Of a stretch of 64,000 nt of DNA, positions 13,301-22,883 are shown in pieces; positions within the stretch are counted from its first letter, which is position 1, and each line of letters opens with the position of its first letter. Below the pieces are notes generated by a model, which was given only the letters and a program-made list of their open reading frames with translations, searched no databases and was not told the DNA's origin. The position numbers were made by a program, and so were the translations under genes. Source of the DNA: Cyrtodaria siliqua (lineage: Eukaryota; Mollusca; Bivalvia; Adapedonta; Hiatellidae); the NCBI GenBank assembly GCA_037043455.1, contig JAWPHD010008272.1, positions 1-64,000 on the forward strand, in the 5' to 3' direction.

Positions 13301-16300
13301 TGTAAAGCTTCATGAAAATCTGTCAAGTAGTTTAATAATTTTCGACAAGGATCAACATCATGTCATGCTGATCATTTTAGAAAAAGTCCCATATCAATAT
13401 CACTATAGTGATATAAGTAGTTGTTACAAACTTGTTTTTTAAAAATCTATTTTTAGCTTCTGTCGCCATCTTGGATTTCACACCACCGAGAATTTTTGCC
13501 ATGATCAACTAGACATCATGGGCAACATTCATGTAAAGTCCAATAAAAATCCATCCCGTAGTTTCAGAGGAGTAGTCACTACAAAAACAAGTTTATGGGC
13601 AGACGGACGATGGACACCGCACCACGGCAGAAGCTCACAGTAGTTCGGATATGTACATAATTTCGGATGGAGAAAATAACTTTTTTATAAGATATAACTG
13701 AATCAGTTTAACATCAGCAGAACTGTGCCTCATTGTGTTTAGCTGTTACAAACGGGGTAACAAAACACATTTGTTCATATAGGCCATATGGGAATAAGCA
13801 TCTTCGGAAGAATTCTATTCACACCCTCCATAGATCTCCATACAAACTGATAGAAAGATGAATGAATACAGATACATGCAATATGTTTGTATTAATTATT
13901 CTATCAATCCTTCTTTATTCTATAGTAACAGTATATGTGTGTAAAGAGTTCCTTTGAATAAAACAAATAAACACCTTTACTGTGAAACAGATACTTCAAC
14001 TGCATTTAGCTATAACTTAAATAATCAAAAGGCAGTGTTTTATCTACCCCTGCGTCATGCGTCAAATACGCAGTATTTTCCGATTTGACGCACACATATT
14101 GTTGCCGAAACGTACACTGACGCAGAAAAGGAGCCGTAAAATAAACGTAGTCATAAGCGATTTTCACGATATAAGTGTAAGTTATGCGCACTTGTTGCAC
14201 AATGAAACAACGATTTTCATTGGCTGAATTGTATGCAATGTCCAATCAAATGAGTTGTTCCGAGATGTTGTCAGCGTTCCATGCAAAATGTCAAAAAAGC
14301 AAAAGCAGATTCAAAGCAAACAAAATTACAGTTTGGACCGCATTTGCCTCCAACCTTCACTGATGACAACAATCAATAATGTTGAGTCCCAATCAGCAAA
14401 GGACGAGGTAACCCGCAAGATAAAACGTAATTGTGTCCCGCAATGGGTGAGAACCTGGCTACGTTTTGAAAAAGAATGTGATGAATAGGAGGATTTATGT
14501 TCTGCCATGTGTAAATAAAATAAGACTTACTTAGTCCAGTGTTTTATCTTCAATTGACTACATAAAATACTTTGAGAGGTATTTTGTGTAATTAAAACAA
14601 TAAAAAACTAGAAATTGTTATTGTCCATGGGACAAAAACGTATGGCTCCCCCACTCGCCCGAACAGACATAATTGACAATTCTAGGTCCAACTGTTCTCT
14701 ATTGATCTGAGATCGTTTTGATATTCAATATCCATGTGACAGTAATCTACTATCTATATCAGTAAGGTCACATAAAAAAATATGTGTGGTTCAGGTAACC
14801 CAACTGACCCTATTTTTTTAAGGGGCCGACCCTAAATTTTTTTTATTTTTTTTTAAACAAATTAAAAAATAAATAAAAATAAATAATAATAATAATCAAT
14901 AGGGGTCATCTACTGGTCATGACCAAGTTTGTAGTTATTGATCGGACATCGTTTTGATGTCACCGCAACCTTGACCTTTGACCCCAAAATCAATAGGGGT
15001 CATCTACTGGTCAAGACCAACCATCCTTCCAAGTCTGAGGACTCTAGGTCCAACAATTCTCTAGTTACTGATCGGACATCGTTGTGATAGTCAATGTCAC
15101 TGCAATCTTGATCTTTGACCTAGTGACCCCAAAATCAATAAGGGTCATCTACTGGTCATGACCAACCATCCTTCCAAGTTTGAGGACCCTAGGTCCAACC
15201 ATTCTCTAGTTATTGATCGGACATCGTTTTGATAGTCAATGTCACCGCAATCTTGACCTTTGACCTAGTGACCCCAAAATCAATAGGGGTCATCTACTGG
15301 TCATGACCAACCATGCTTCCAAGTTTAAGGACCCTAGGTCCAACCATTCTCTAATTATTGATCGGACATCGTTTTGATAGTCAATCTCACCGCAATCTTG
15401 ACCTTTGACCTAGTGACCCCAAAATCAATAGGGGTCATCTACTGGTCATGACCAACCATGCTTCCAAGTTTAAGGACCCTAGGTCCAACCATTCTCTAGT
15501 TATTGATCGGACATCGTTTTGATAGTCAATGTCACCGCAATCTTGACCTTTGACCTAGTGACCCCAAAATCAATAGGGTTATCTACTGGGTCATGGACCA
15601 ACCATGCTTCCAAGTTTGAGGACCCTAGGTCCAACCATTCTCTAGTTATTGATCGGACATCGCTTTGATAGTCAATGTCACCGCAATCTTGACCTTTGAC
15701 CTAGTGACCCCAAAATCAATAGGGGTCATCTACTGGTCATGACCAACCATGCTTCCAAGTTTGAGGACCCTAGGTCCAACCATTCTCTAGTTATTGATCG
15801 GACATCGTTTTGATAGTCAATCTCACCGCAATCTTGACCTTTGACCTAGTGACCCCAAAATCAATAGGGGTCATCTACTGGTCATGACCAACCATGCTTC
15901 CAAGTTTAAGGACCCTAGGTCCAACCATTCTCTAGTTATTGATCGGACATCGTTTTGATAGTCAATGTCACCGCAATCTTGACCTTTGACCTAGTGACCC
16001 CAAAATCAATAGGGTTATCTACTGGGTCATGGACCAACCATGCTTCCAAGTTTGAGGACCCTAGGTCCAACCATTCTCTAGTTATTGATCGGACATCGCT
16101 TTGATAGTCAATGTCACCGCAATCTTGACCTTTGACCTAGTGACCCCAAAATCAATAGGGGTCATCTACTGGTCATGACCAACCATGCTTCCAAGTTTGA
16201 GGACCCTAGGTCCAACCATTCTCTAGTTATTGATCGGACATCGTTTTTATAGTCAATGTCACCGCAATCTTGACCTTTGACCTAGTGACCCCAAAATCAA

Positions 16301-19300
16301 TAGGGGTCATCTACTGGTCATGACCAACCATGCTTCCAAGTTTGAGGACCCTAGGTCCAACCATTCTCTAGTTATTGATCGGACATCGTTTTTATAGTCA
16401 ATGTCACCGCAATCTTGACCTTTGACCTAGTGACCCCAAAATCAATAGGGGTCATCTACTGGTCATGACCAACCATGCTTCCAAGTTTGAGGACCCTAGG
16501 TCCAACCATTCTCTAGTTATTGATCGGACATCGTTTTGATAGTTAATGTCACCGCAATCTTGACCTTTGACCTAGTGACCCCAAAATCAATAGGGGTCAT
16601 CTACTTGTCATGACCAACCATCCTTCCAAGTTTGAGGACCCTAGGTCCAACCATTCTCTAGTTATTGATCGGACATCGTTTGTGACACAGACCTACAGAC
16701 AGACCTACAGACAGAAAGCACAAAATCAATATGGCTCCCCTACCACACTTTGTGTGGGGGAGCCATAATGAACATAATATTTTTTTTAAAAATGTTGAGA
16801 ATTGATCACCAGTTTCAATATGACGCATATGTTTGGATTTTGGCGCATTGTTTTTTGGCTGGGGGTGTCAAATGACTCGCATGTAGCCAATTGTAGATAA
16901 AACACTGAAAAGGTTATTGCCAATGGGGTGTATGTATGAATTAACAAGAAACTATTGTGCGCTTAAAATATTGCATCTCACTCACTTCTCCCTATTATCT
17001 GTCACTTCTCTCCATTTTCTTTGGAGAGAGGTCATTTCTCCCTAAAATCCAGGCCTACTTTCAACCGTGACTAGATTTACAGCAATGTCGACATTAAAGT
17101 ACCTAGTTTATTTGACGTGTTCTTTTATTTATTTCTTAGACAGATGTCTGAATATTCAGACACATTCGAACATGGTCCATTTAAACTCTAGCAAATGGGG
17201 CCATTGGCACATATAGGTTATTAGCTATCCTAATCACTTCTCTCCTGGAAGTGGAGAGTATCAAAGCTCTCCTAAGAGTGGAGAGTACCAAAGCTCTCCT
17301 AGAAGTGGACAATATCAAAGCTCTCCTAGAAGTGGCGAGAATCAAAGCTCTCCAAGAGGCGGACAATATCAAAGCCCTCCAAGAAGTGGACAATATCAAA
17401 GCTTTCCTAGAAGTGAACAATATCAAAGCTCTCCTAGAAGTGGAGAGTACCAAAGCTCTCCAAGAAGTGGACAATATCAAAGCTCTCCTAGAAGTGGATA
17501 ATATCAACGCTCTCCTGGAAGTAGAGAGGTTCAAATATCTCCTAGAAGCAGAGGAGCTCTCCTAAAATTGGAGAGGATCAAAGCTGTCACAGAAGTGAAG
17601 AGTAGCAAAGCTCTTCTATGAGTGCAGTTTCAAAGCATGACAAGCCCTAGTTTTAATCATGAATTACTTCCCTTAGGGTGCTTATTCTATGCTCCGACAA
17701 AATATTACACTGCTTTACTATAGGACGAAATTATTTATGGAGTTTATGCATGACGTGTCACTTTACCAAACTACAAATTGAATAAAGCCTGAAATACTAA
17801 TATCCCTTAAAAATGAAGGTCATCCAAAGAGAGGTCAAGTGCCATCTTTTTGAAAACAATGTCACACATTAGGTTTTATCCAATGAAATAATGTTAAAAA
17901 TAAAAGATCTAATTTTCTATTGAGGTTGGAATCACTGTTAAATTAGTAATAGTATGCCAATATGATTTTCATTAACAACAACATGTTTTTATAGGTGTTA
18001 TTCTGCTTTAGTACACATGTAATATACTTACCCTAAATGCCTCAGACAGCTCGTCCTGACTTCCAATGGAAATCTGTAATGCAATATGTTTAATGAACTC
18101 TTTAATGAACTCTATAACTCTATGTAAACAAAGATGGCCGATAGTGGCCATGTTTAATGTTGAATCAAAATAATTTTCGAAAAGGATCAACATCACGTCA
18201 TGCTGATCATTTTAGAAAAAGTCCCATATCAATATCACTTATAGTTTTCAAGTAGTTGCTACAAACTTGTTTTTGTAAAAATATATTTTTAGCCGTGGCG
18301 GCCATCTTAAATTTCTGGCCGACCTGAAATTTTGCTTGTATCAATCAGACATCAAGAGCAACAATTCTGTTAAGTTAGTAGTTACAAACTTGTTTTTTAA
18401 ATTTATTATTAAATTTTATTCGTTTGAATGGTGTTTTACATCATTTTTAGCACGTTATATGAAGATAGCTATTTTTTGTGGTAGAGGGAGACCACCCCAT
18501 TATTTCTGGGTAGAACCAGTACTGTATACCTCCTGCTATCCATAACAATTGACAATTTCTCGCGTGACAAGTTTAGTTCCTAGTGGGAATCGAACCCACA
18601 ACGGTGAGAGTCCAGAAATCTTTAAATATAAAGGTATACAGATAACCTTCTTTTTTTTAAATTCCTCCAATATGTCCTCTGGATCTTCACAAACATTTAT
18701 TATAATGATTTACATCTTCAGCAGCATTTCATTATAACTGGAAAAAACTAATCCCAGTTAATGTTTGTCAGGAGCTATGACCAATGAATTGAATTATGAC
18801 AATCCATACAGTGCTACGATGTTACTTTGAGCTGCTCCTAAAGTAGGGAACTGGAACTAGCGGATACAGAGAAAAACTTCTGCTGCTATGGAAGATTTCT
18901 AGGGCCATTAAAAGTTAGACACATATTTACTTGTTTTATAAAAGAAGTTAAGATTTCATTTCAGTTGTACATACCTCGTCATTATCTGTGTCTGTATAAC
19001 TCACGGAAATTCGTTCCAGGTCAAACTGGGCTTTCAACTGAAATATCAAACAGTGTTTCATGATCATCTTTTATGCGTAAATTATGGAAAACACCACTCT
19101 CATTGCATAATATGTATCAATGGAATGCAATCGAGGCTAATGAAACTGACAATAACCTATGCTTGGAGATTTAACAACCAATGCTCTAAATATCTATTCA
19201 GACATCAGGCCATCAATAAAAATATGTTTGTTTGCCGTGCTCCGACCGACTCACCCGATTCGGCCGCGACTCAACATTTTAATGACCTCGGGCCGAATTT

Positions 19301-22300
19301 TTTTTTAATTTTTTTTTTTTTTTATTCAAATGATAATTTTATTAGCCAGAGTTGTTAAGCATCTAATCTGGATTGCAAAGGTTATCAAAAAGTTGCCTTA
19401 GTACAAAAATGGCATAATATATGCGAACAATATATATAAAAAAATACCTAAAAATAAAACTTTTTCCTACCTTAAATACACATGAACAGATAATTATGTG
19501 CAAGTCCTTGTGTTTAGTTTTAATAACCTATGCCCTAACATCGTACTAGGGCCTTTATAGTGTTGTAGATTGGATAAGCTTTTGATGTAAAAAAAAAAAA
19601 AAAAAAAAATCCCTACCTACCCTCAAAATTCTGGGTAGGAGCACAGCAAACAAACCATATTTTATTGATGGCCTCAGACAATTTGATTTTCAATAATGTT
19701 AACCCATATAATGTCATTTCAAGGCTCGGGAAAATGCAGGTTTTATCAGTTCTGAATCAAAATGTTGGATGAACATTATTGGCGGAATGACGTCGACATC
19801 GTCAACCCTTTACTGCCTCAATGTCAGTTGTAGCATGGTCGGTGACATTTCCTTTGATGAATGCAGAGCATTAAATCGTTTAATTTAGGATAACTAAAGG
19901 GGCGTGGCTATGCCGTACTACAACTACCGGATATTGGAATTTACAGTATGGTCACTATGACGTCACAGTGTTACTAAGTACACCATGCTACAAAAAAGAT
20001 AGAGTCTGTCTCAGCTCGTTGGTTATTTAAACACCTGGATGGGCTACGACGCCCATCTCGGTGTTTAAATAAGCCAACTCGCTGAGACCAGACTCTATCT
20101 ATTACATATTTTTGATTTCAGAGTTAGTTATTTATAAATATTCTTTCACTGAGAAATCCCAATCTTTCACCCATAGAAATGTAATAAAGCAAGATTGTAT
20201 ATCTGACAACATATGATGGACTGATTCAGTATTTCAAATCTAAATATCTCCGGAAAACACACTTCAGCAGATTTGTCCTTAGCTACATGATACATATGTT
20301 GTTAATAGCACATACCAAAATACAACGGTAAACTGTGTTAAAGAGCCATTGGACAACAGATGCACAATCAAATTCAACAGATTCCAGCTCAGTTTTCGGA
20401 CAAAGCCATCAATATTTTTATTAGTGAAATATATTTTTAGCAAGTTTTAAATAATGTTGATCCATGCTCTTCCCCCAGGCGATAATCTCTACTAAAAAAA
20501 GTAGCGCAATTGCAGATGTGAACAGTGACCCGGCATGTCAAGTAAATCAGACCGTGTTAGCTCTGCCAACTAGTATTGCCTTTTAACTCAACATAACACA
20601 AGACGAGTTCACAAATTTTAAAAATAAATTGTGTATTTAGTTGTATTATTTATTACATGACAACGCATATCTATCAAAGATTGTTGTTATTAGCATATGT
20701 GTACGTTTGCATTTTCTTTTACTATAAATGCATAAAGCAGGGGCGTAGCTGTGCCTATATCAATGTTTAGGCACAAGGTCTAGTGGGGTCCGGGATTTTT
20801 TTTTTAAAGGAAGCCAAATCCTGCATTCTGACGGTATTTTAAGCAGCAAACAATATGTTTTTAATCGTGATTTCAAGCTTTTTTAATCCACGATTTCACA
20901 CACAAAAACATCAAAACAGAACAAAATAAATTAATTGCATTAATATGAATAGGCCTACATATTTTCTCAAAATATTTCGAATTTTTGCACAATCATGGAA
21001 AATTAAATAATTAATACTAATGCGTAGATCTATAACATATTTCAGAAAAGGTCCATGTTTCTACATTTGGTGGAGGCAAACACATTTATAACGCACTCTA
21101 CATGTCCTTGTGAATGGGAAGGAGTGCCAAAGAAGAGAGTCTGCCACTGCTCAGTCGACTGCAAATAGTTTTTTAAGCTTTTCATGGCACTGAATGATAT
21201 TTCGCAAGACGATGATATTGGTGACATGGTTAGAAGCACTGTCAATATGCTGTTTATACATGGGTACAAGTCTTTATTAGTTTGTTGTAACGTTTATTGT
21301 ATCCTTGTGCTTCCATTTCACCTTCCACCTCGCCAACTCAATGCAAAACTGTTCATATGTTCCATTTATATCTGTAGCATATGCAGGCTGTAGATTGGCT
21401 ACTTTAGCTGGCAGTAAATATTCGGCTGAATAACGCTCTTCATTTTTTAGAATTTGAGTGTCTATCTCTTGCAGCAACTGGTCTGAAAAGACGTTGTACA
21501 CTTAACCCGCCAATAATCAGAGAGTGTATCAAGGTCGGGATTGGCTCGGTGTTGCTGCCTGCCTGCCCTCCTTAAAATGGTTCCAACCAATGTCCGGATA
21601 CGATGGCCCAAGATAAGCCATGTGGACATTGCAAAACAAAACAATCCTGTGAAAAAAACTTTCATATTCGCAAAGATGCTCTTAAATAAAACAAGTTCAA
21701 AACAGAATAGAACTGAACGATATATAGTGGTGTGTTCAGTTCTGAAAGACTGCGAGCGAAAATAGTGTCACATGTTACCATGGGTAAAAAAAATAAAAAA
21801 AATTGGGGACAATGTGTAGGCACGTGCCTACAGTGCCTATAGGAAGCTACACCACTGTAAAGATATTTTTTTTCAAATCCCTTTCCAAGTCTGTTTGTTG
21901 TGGTACAAGGGCGAAGTTATTTAGATTATTTTGAAACACTTGATTAGGTACACAAAAAAAATAAAAATAGAACTGTCAAATTGTTGTTTTAACCGTTATA
22001 TCAATTTTTAGAAAAACTTGAAAATAAAAGCGAAAGTAGTTTTCCTGCCAAAAAGCTTTTCATCAGATTTTTTTTAAATTAGTAAAATATTAATAAAAAC
22101 AATTAACACCACCCCTCATTTTTTGGTAGAGCCAATACACATTGTAGACACAACCACCATATTTGGGAACACATTGTTATTTCGGTGGTGTTTCATAACT
22201 CTCTCTATAACTTAAATAGTATAAGCTGATTAAGACGAGCACTTTTGTAATTATTTTGTGTTTTATAAGCCCCTTAATAAAAGCTAACAGTTATGCCTAA

Positions 22301-22758
22301 TGTACCTTTAAATATCTTCTGGTGTAAATTATCAGATATTTGCTCCCAACTTTAATGTTTCTCTTCAAGGCAGGAAAAATTTCTTTTTAACACGATTCTG
22401 GGGCAAGTTACCCTCACTACAAATTATGCTGTCAGAATATGCAATATGATATAATTTTATGGTGATGTAACAAATGTTGCACGTGGTAACATACTGGTTT
22501 TAATATATCACTATGAATAGCAAATATTGCAAGATGACATTATTTTGACTGAAATCACAATTAAGTTTTATTATATTGAAAATAAGAGCAAAACAGATGA
22601 CCAAATTGAGGTCAGTGGCGAATAAATATTTTGATTCAACAAACCGTCGCCTCCAGATCGACCCAGCTGATGTTGTAAGGAATCTGGAATGATTCCACGA
22701 AGTTGTTGTCTCCATTATAACAAACGGATATTATAAGATCCCCAAAACGTCCCGACAT
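4310..22758 (-). CDS. NBR1: NBR1-like selective autophagy receptor, 5' part (9 exons, 3' end outside window)
   Basis: Seen: coding exons, in order of translation, at 22758-22645, 19037-18975, 18073-18032, 12865-12772, 12398-12327, 8189-8035, 6346-6155, 5329-5149 and 4382-4310. All have AG/GT borders and matching phases, giving 328 codons plus 2 nt. Domains: PB1 (about residues 6-86), acidic linker (105-180), predicted helical segment (about 225-290), first half of a ZZ finger (from residue 305). Family knowledge: NBR1 is a cytoplasmic cargo receptor that links ubiquitinated cargo and p62 to Atg8/LC3; PB1 docks p62, and later FW, LIR and UBA regions would lie left of the window. NBR1 is preferred over SQSTM1 because PB1 has the acidic OPCA motif (DTDNDE) but no basic residue in strand 1, and PB1-to-ZZ spacing is long. 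The remaining uncertainty is the unseen C-terminus. Confidence 0.85.
4414..4815. repeat. 54-bp minisatellite beside an NBR1 splice acceptor
   Basis: About 7.4 copies of a 54-bp unit containing 'gataagggttcagatgacaa' and 'gcttccgatgacaaagaaac'. 54 is a multiple of three, so long frames run through on both strands; they are not genes. Degraded copies continue to about 5040. The array starts about 30 bp upstream of the exon 9 acceptor (4382). Confidence 0.9.
5149..5329 (-). CDS. NBR1: NBR1 exon 8: helical pre-ZZ segment
   Basis: 181 nt, 60 codons plus one base. It begins LKKELRSEIVRDVTRKTVKH and continues to a Ser/Thr/Gly-rich end, GTTSTTAGSTKNLGVGGEYR. The first half has strong helix and coiled-coil character. 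Acceptor TTTTTCAG, donor TATC|GTAAGT. Confidence 0.83.
5762..5934. mobile_element. TTAA-type MITE, family 'CCCTTAAC' copy 1
   Basis: Ends CCCTTAACTCCC and GCGGGTTAAGGG are inverted repeats flanked by TCAA (5758-5761) and TTAA (5935-5938). Same family as 7482-7667 and 27483-27713, inverted relative to them. TTAA targets plus a CCC start fit piggyBac-type MITEs. Confidence 0.7.
6155..6346 (-). CDS. NBR1: NBR1 exon 7: charged linker and helix start
   Basis: 64 codons, phase 0 at both ends, residues 181-244. A Gln/Glu-rich half (PKRQVQREEDEQPELQVDEQ) is followed by a likely amphipathic segment, IGELLQYSDFVAFMTQ. This occupies the place where vertebrate NBR1 has a conserved helical stretch just before ZZ. 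Acceptor TTTCCTAG, donor CAG|GTTTGT. Confidence 0.82.
6430..7320. repeat. Diverged tandem array with about 20-22 bp period
   Basis: Dozens of variants of 'tttattctttagcttagctc' with ctctg/gtttg joins, T-rich on the plus strand. It lies in the NBR1 intron between exons 6 and 7, beginning about 85 bp from the exon 7 acceptor. No coding frame. Confidence 0.85.
7482..7667. mobile_element. TTAA-type MITE, family 'CCCTTAAC' copy 2
   Basis: Both flanks are exact TTAA (7478-7481, 7668-7671). Ends CCCTTAACCCGCTA and TAGCGGGTTAAGGG are exact inverted repeats. 186 bp, non-coding. Confidence 0.82.
8035..8189 (-). CDS. NBR1: NBR1 exon 6: acidic linker with a 9-residue tandem duplication
   Basis: 155 nt, two bases completing codon 129, then 51 codons to residue 180. 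It holds two adjacent copies of IEPRTDEEK (residues 141-158), a 27-bp direct duplication differing at one silent base (CCG/CCC). It ends SEDAQFCLHPDTSVWE. Acceptor TTGACAG, donor GAG|GTGAGG. Confidence 0.82.
8475..8979. mobile_element. MITE with AGGGACAATGTCCG ends, containing a tRNA-like SINE head
   Basis: Inverted ends AGGGACAATGTCCGTAA and TTACGGACATTGTCCCT; flanks TTGA (8471-8474) and TTAA (8980-8983). The minus strand at about 8725-8610 holds a tRNA-like head: GTTCAGCTCAGTTGGGAGC (A box) and GAGTTCAAACTC (B box). Confidence 0.65.
8984..11035. other. AT-rich intron without recognised features
   Basis: NBR1 intron between exons 5 and 6. Short pieces of the repeat ending 'gccctatcgccttaacaagg' occur near 9610-9660 (also at 35.5 and 36.6 kb). 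The ORF at 10069-10299 lacks borders or protein-like composition. Nothing else seen. Confidence 0.4.
11036..12170. repeat. Tandem array of about 310 bp units with 'gacggacagacggacac' tail
   Basis: Three to four units built on 'caagaggtcaatgaccttga', 'atgtaaacaaagatggc', 'aagtcccatatcaatatcac' and 'ttcaagaagtagtcgctaca'. It ends at 12100-12165 with a GAC-rich tail and 'gcaccacggcataagctctg'. Same family as 12920-13645 and 18110-18400. Confidence 0.8.
12327..12398 (-). CDS. NBR1: NBR1 exon 5: linker
   Basis: 72 nt, phase 1 at both ends. It reads PLQLREICPDSSVAIPMPDV then ETR. No domain recognised. Acceptor TTCACAG, donor CGGG|GTAACT. Confidence 0.8.
12772..12865 (-). CDS. NBR1: NBR1 exon 4: last PB1 strand and linker start
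   Basis: 94 nt entering in phase 0 and leaving one base. It begins VAKASADTLQLKVMPLAAEA, where LQLKV is the last PB1 strand, and ends in an acidic PDDSDD run. Acceptor TGTCAG, donor GATG|GTATGT. Confidence 0.82.
12920..13645. repeat. Second copy of the 310-bp array family
   Basis: Starts 'caagaggtcaatgacctt' about 60 bp upstream (minus sense) of exon 4 and ends with 'gggcagacggacgatggac' and 'gcaccacggcagaagctc'. Degenerate, about two and a half units. Confidence 0.75.
14255..14513 (+). pseudogene. Transposase N-terminal fragment with internal stop
   Basis: Frame MFRDVVSVPCKMSKKQKQIQ to KRNCVPQWVRTWLRFEKECDE, then TAG, then EDLCSAMCK in the same frame. 'W-x-x-W-L-x-F ... C-x-x-x-C' matches the BED/TTF-like start of ZNF862-type hAT proteins. 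Weak but placed inside an element with hAT-like ends. Confidence 0.4.
14610..16772. repeat. Pearl-like element with 146-bp tandem repeats, copy 1
   Basis: Begins 'actagaaattgttattgtcc' and 'tatggctcccccactc', ends 'tgtgtgggggagccata': the GGCTCCCCC/GGGGGAGCC ends are inverted. Between them are about 12 units of 146 bp ('ccaaaatcaataggggtcat ... gacctttgacctagtgac') and a 'cagacctacagacagacc' tail. The build resembles bivalve pearl-type elements; the family name is inference. Confidence 0.8.
17246..17625. repeat. 27-bp minisatellite in NBR1 intron
   Basis: About 14 copies of a unit such as 'aagtggacaatatcaaagct' plus 'ctcctag'. Because 27 is a multiple of three, both strands carry repetitive frames of over 100 codons (9-residue repeats); these are treated as artefacts. 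Confidence 0.9.
18032..18073 (-). CDS. NBR1: NBR1 exon 3: PB1 continuation (14 codons)
   Basis: A 42-nt exon, ISIGSQDELSEAFR, matching the 'I-x-I-x-S-x-x-E-L' end of the OPCA motif and the following helix. Acceptor TTACAG, donor AGG|GTAAGT. The intron side next to the acceptor carries a fragment of the array seen at 11-13.6 kb. Confidence 0.83.
18110..18410. repeat. Truncated copy of the 310-bp array family
   Basis: Shares 'tatgtaaacaaagatggccg', 'gtcatgctgatcattttag' and 'ccatatcaatatcacttata' with the arrays at 11 and 13 kb. One unit only, immediately beside NBR1 exon 3 on its upstream side. Confidence 0.7.
18412..18625 (-). mobile_element. tRNA-derived SINE
   Basis: Minus strand has B box GTGGGTTCGATTCCCACTAGG near 18600-18580 and ends at 18412 with the tail domain (plus: 'gaatggtgttttacatcat'). 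Related tails occur at 3400-3530, 25080-25145 and 48510-48560. The A box is not clear. Confidence 0.5.
18975..19037 (-). CDS. NBR1: NBR1 exon 2: PB1 OPCA motif
   Basis: 21 codons, phase 0 at both ends. They read LKAQFDLERISVSYTDTDND plus E; the YTDTDND run is the acidic OPCA loop that binds basic PB1 partners. Acceptor TTTCAG, donor GAG|GTATGT. Confidence 0.85.
19207..19675. mobile_element. MITE with about 35-bp inverted ends
   Basis: Left 'aggccatcaataaaaatatg' then 'tttgtttgccgtgctcc'; right is the inverse with three small differences ('ggagcacagcaaacaaacc', 'atattttattgatggcct'). Interior is low complexity with T and A runs (19300-19322; A20 at 19590-19609). Non-coding. Confidence 0.6.
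19997..20100. repeat. Long hairpin inside a dispersed module (about 19.75-20.19 kb)
   Basis: Arms of about 47 bp starting 'agatagagtctg' and ending 'cagactctatct' fold around a short loop (near 20046). The sequence right of it ('tctttcactgagaaatccca') recurs at 34365-34410, so both belong to one repeat family. Confidence 0.75.
20738..21857 (-). mobile_element. hAT-type DNA transposon remnant (ZMYM1-like transposase), 5-bp target duplication
   Basis: Ends CAGGGGCGTAGCTGTGCC and (inverse) CAGTGGTGTAGCTTCC, flanked by TAAAG on both sides (20733-20737, 21858-21862). Minus-strand frames show hAT catalytic-domain remains: AGRQQHRANPDLDTLSDYWR near 21570, LLQEIDTQILKNEERYSAEY near 21440, and the C-terminal dimerisation motif MSPISSSCEISFSAMKSLKN near 21200. 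Frames are broken by stops, so it is inactive. Confidence 0.75.
21042..21600 (-). pseudogene. hAT (ZMYM1-like) transposase C-terminal pseudogene
   Basis: Minus strand, three frames in order. The 'S-C-E-x-S-F-S-A-M/L-K-x-L-K' pattern, here SSCEISFSAMKSLKNYLQST, is the standard hAT dimerisation region; the upstream RQQHRANP segment is typical of ZMYM1-like proteins. Family assignment is from motif memory only. Confidence 0.65.
22645..22758 (-). CDS. NBR1: NBR1 exon 1: start codon and first half of PB1
   Basis: ATG at 22758-22756 opens 38 codons beginning MSGRFGDLIISVCYNGDNNF and ending SWVDLEAT, then the donor ACG|GTTTGT. Stops lie in frame upstream, and this ATG puts strand 1 of PB1 at residues 7-13 as in NBR1 homologues. 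No Lys or Arg stands where type-B PB1 domains carry their basic cluster. Confidence 0.83.
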
Positions 22759-22871
22759 CTTGATATAAATAATGTTTTTCAATCCTGCGTCATACGTTTT
22801 GTTGTGAGCTCAATGTTCAGCCATTTTGTTGATCTCCAGAACCGAATCACTTTGTTGTTTACATTTCCGAC

Positions 22872-22877
22872 CACGTG
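22872..22877. promoter_or_regulatory. CACGTG E-box upstream of NBR1 start
   Basis: Palindromic CACGTG in the context gaCCACGTGATCag, about 115 bp upstream of the NBR1 ATG. A second CACGTG lies at 23072-23077. The core matches bHLH-zip sites; the TFEB/CLEAR motif is GTCACGTGAC, and this site fits seven to eight of its ten bases depending on strand. Function is inferred from position only. Confidence 0.35.
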
Positions 22878-22883
22878 ATCAGA

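Larger units (their letters stand above)
14033..16907. mobile_element. hAT-like DNA transposon, 6-bp target duplication, carrying a nested array element
   Basis: Ends CAGTGTTTTATCTAC and GTAGATAAAACACTG are exact 15-bp inverted repeats, flanked on both sides by AAAAGG (14027-14032, 16908-16913). Unique element sequence is 14033-14609 and about 16770-16907; the middle is a separate array element. The plus-strand fragment at 14255-14513 resembles a hAT-type N-terminal zinc finger with an internal stop. Confidence 0.75.

Noticed and set aside
17181..17565. Open frames of 104 and 117 codons on opposite strands
   Set aside because: Both come from a 27-bp tandem repeat whose length is a multiple of three; no splice signals and nine-residue monotony.
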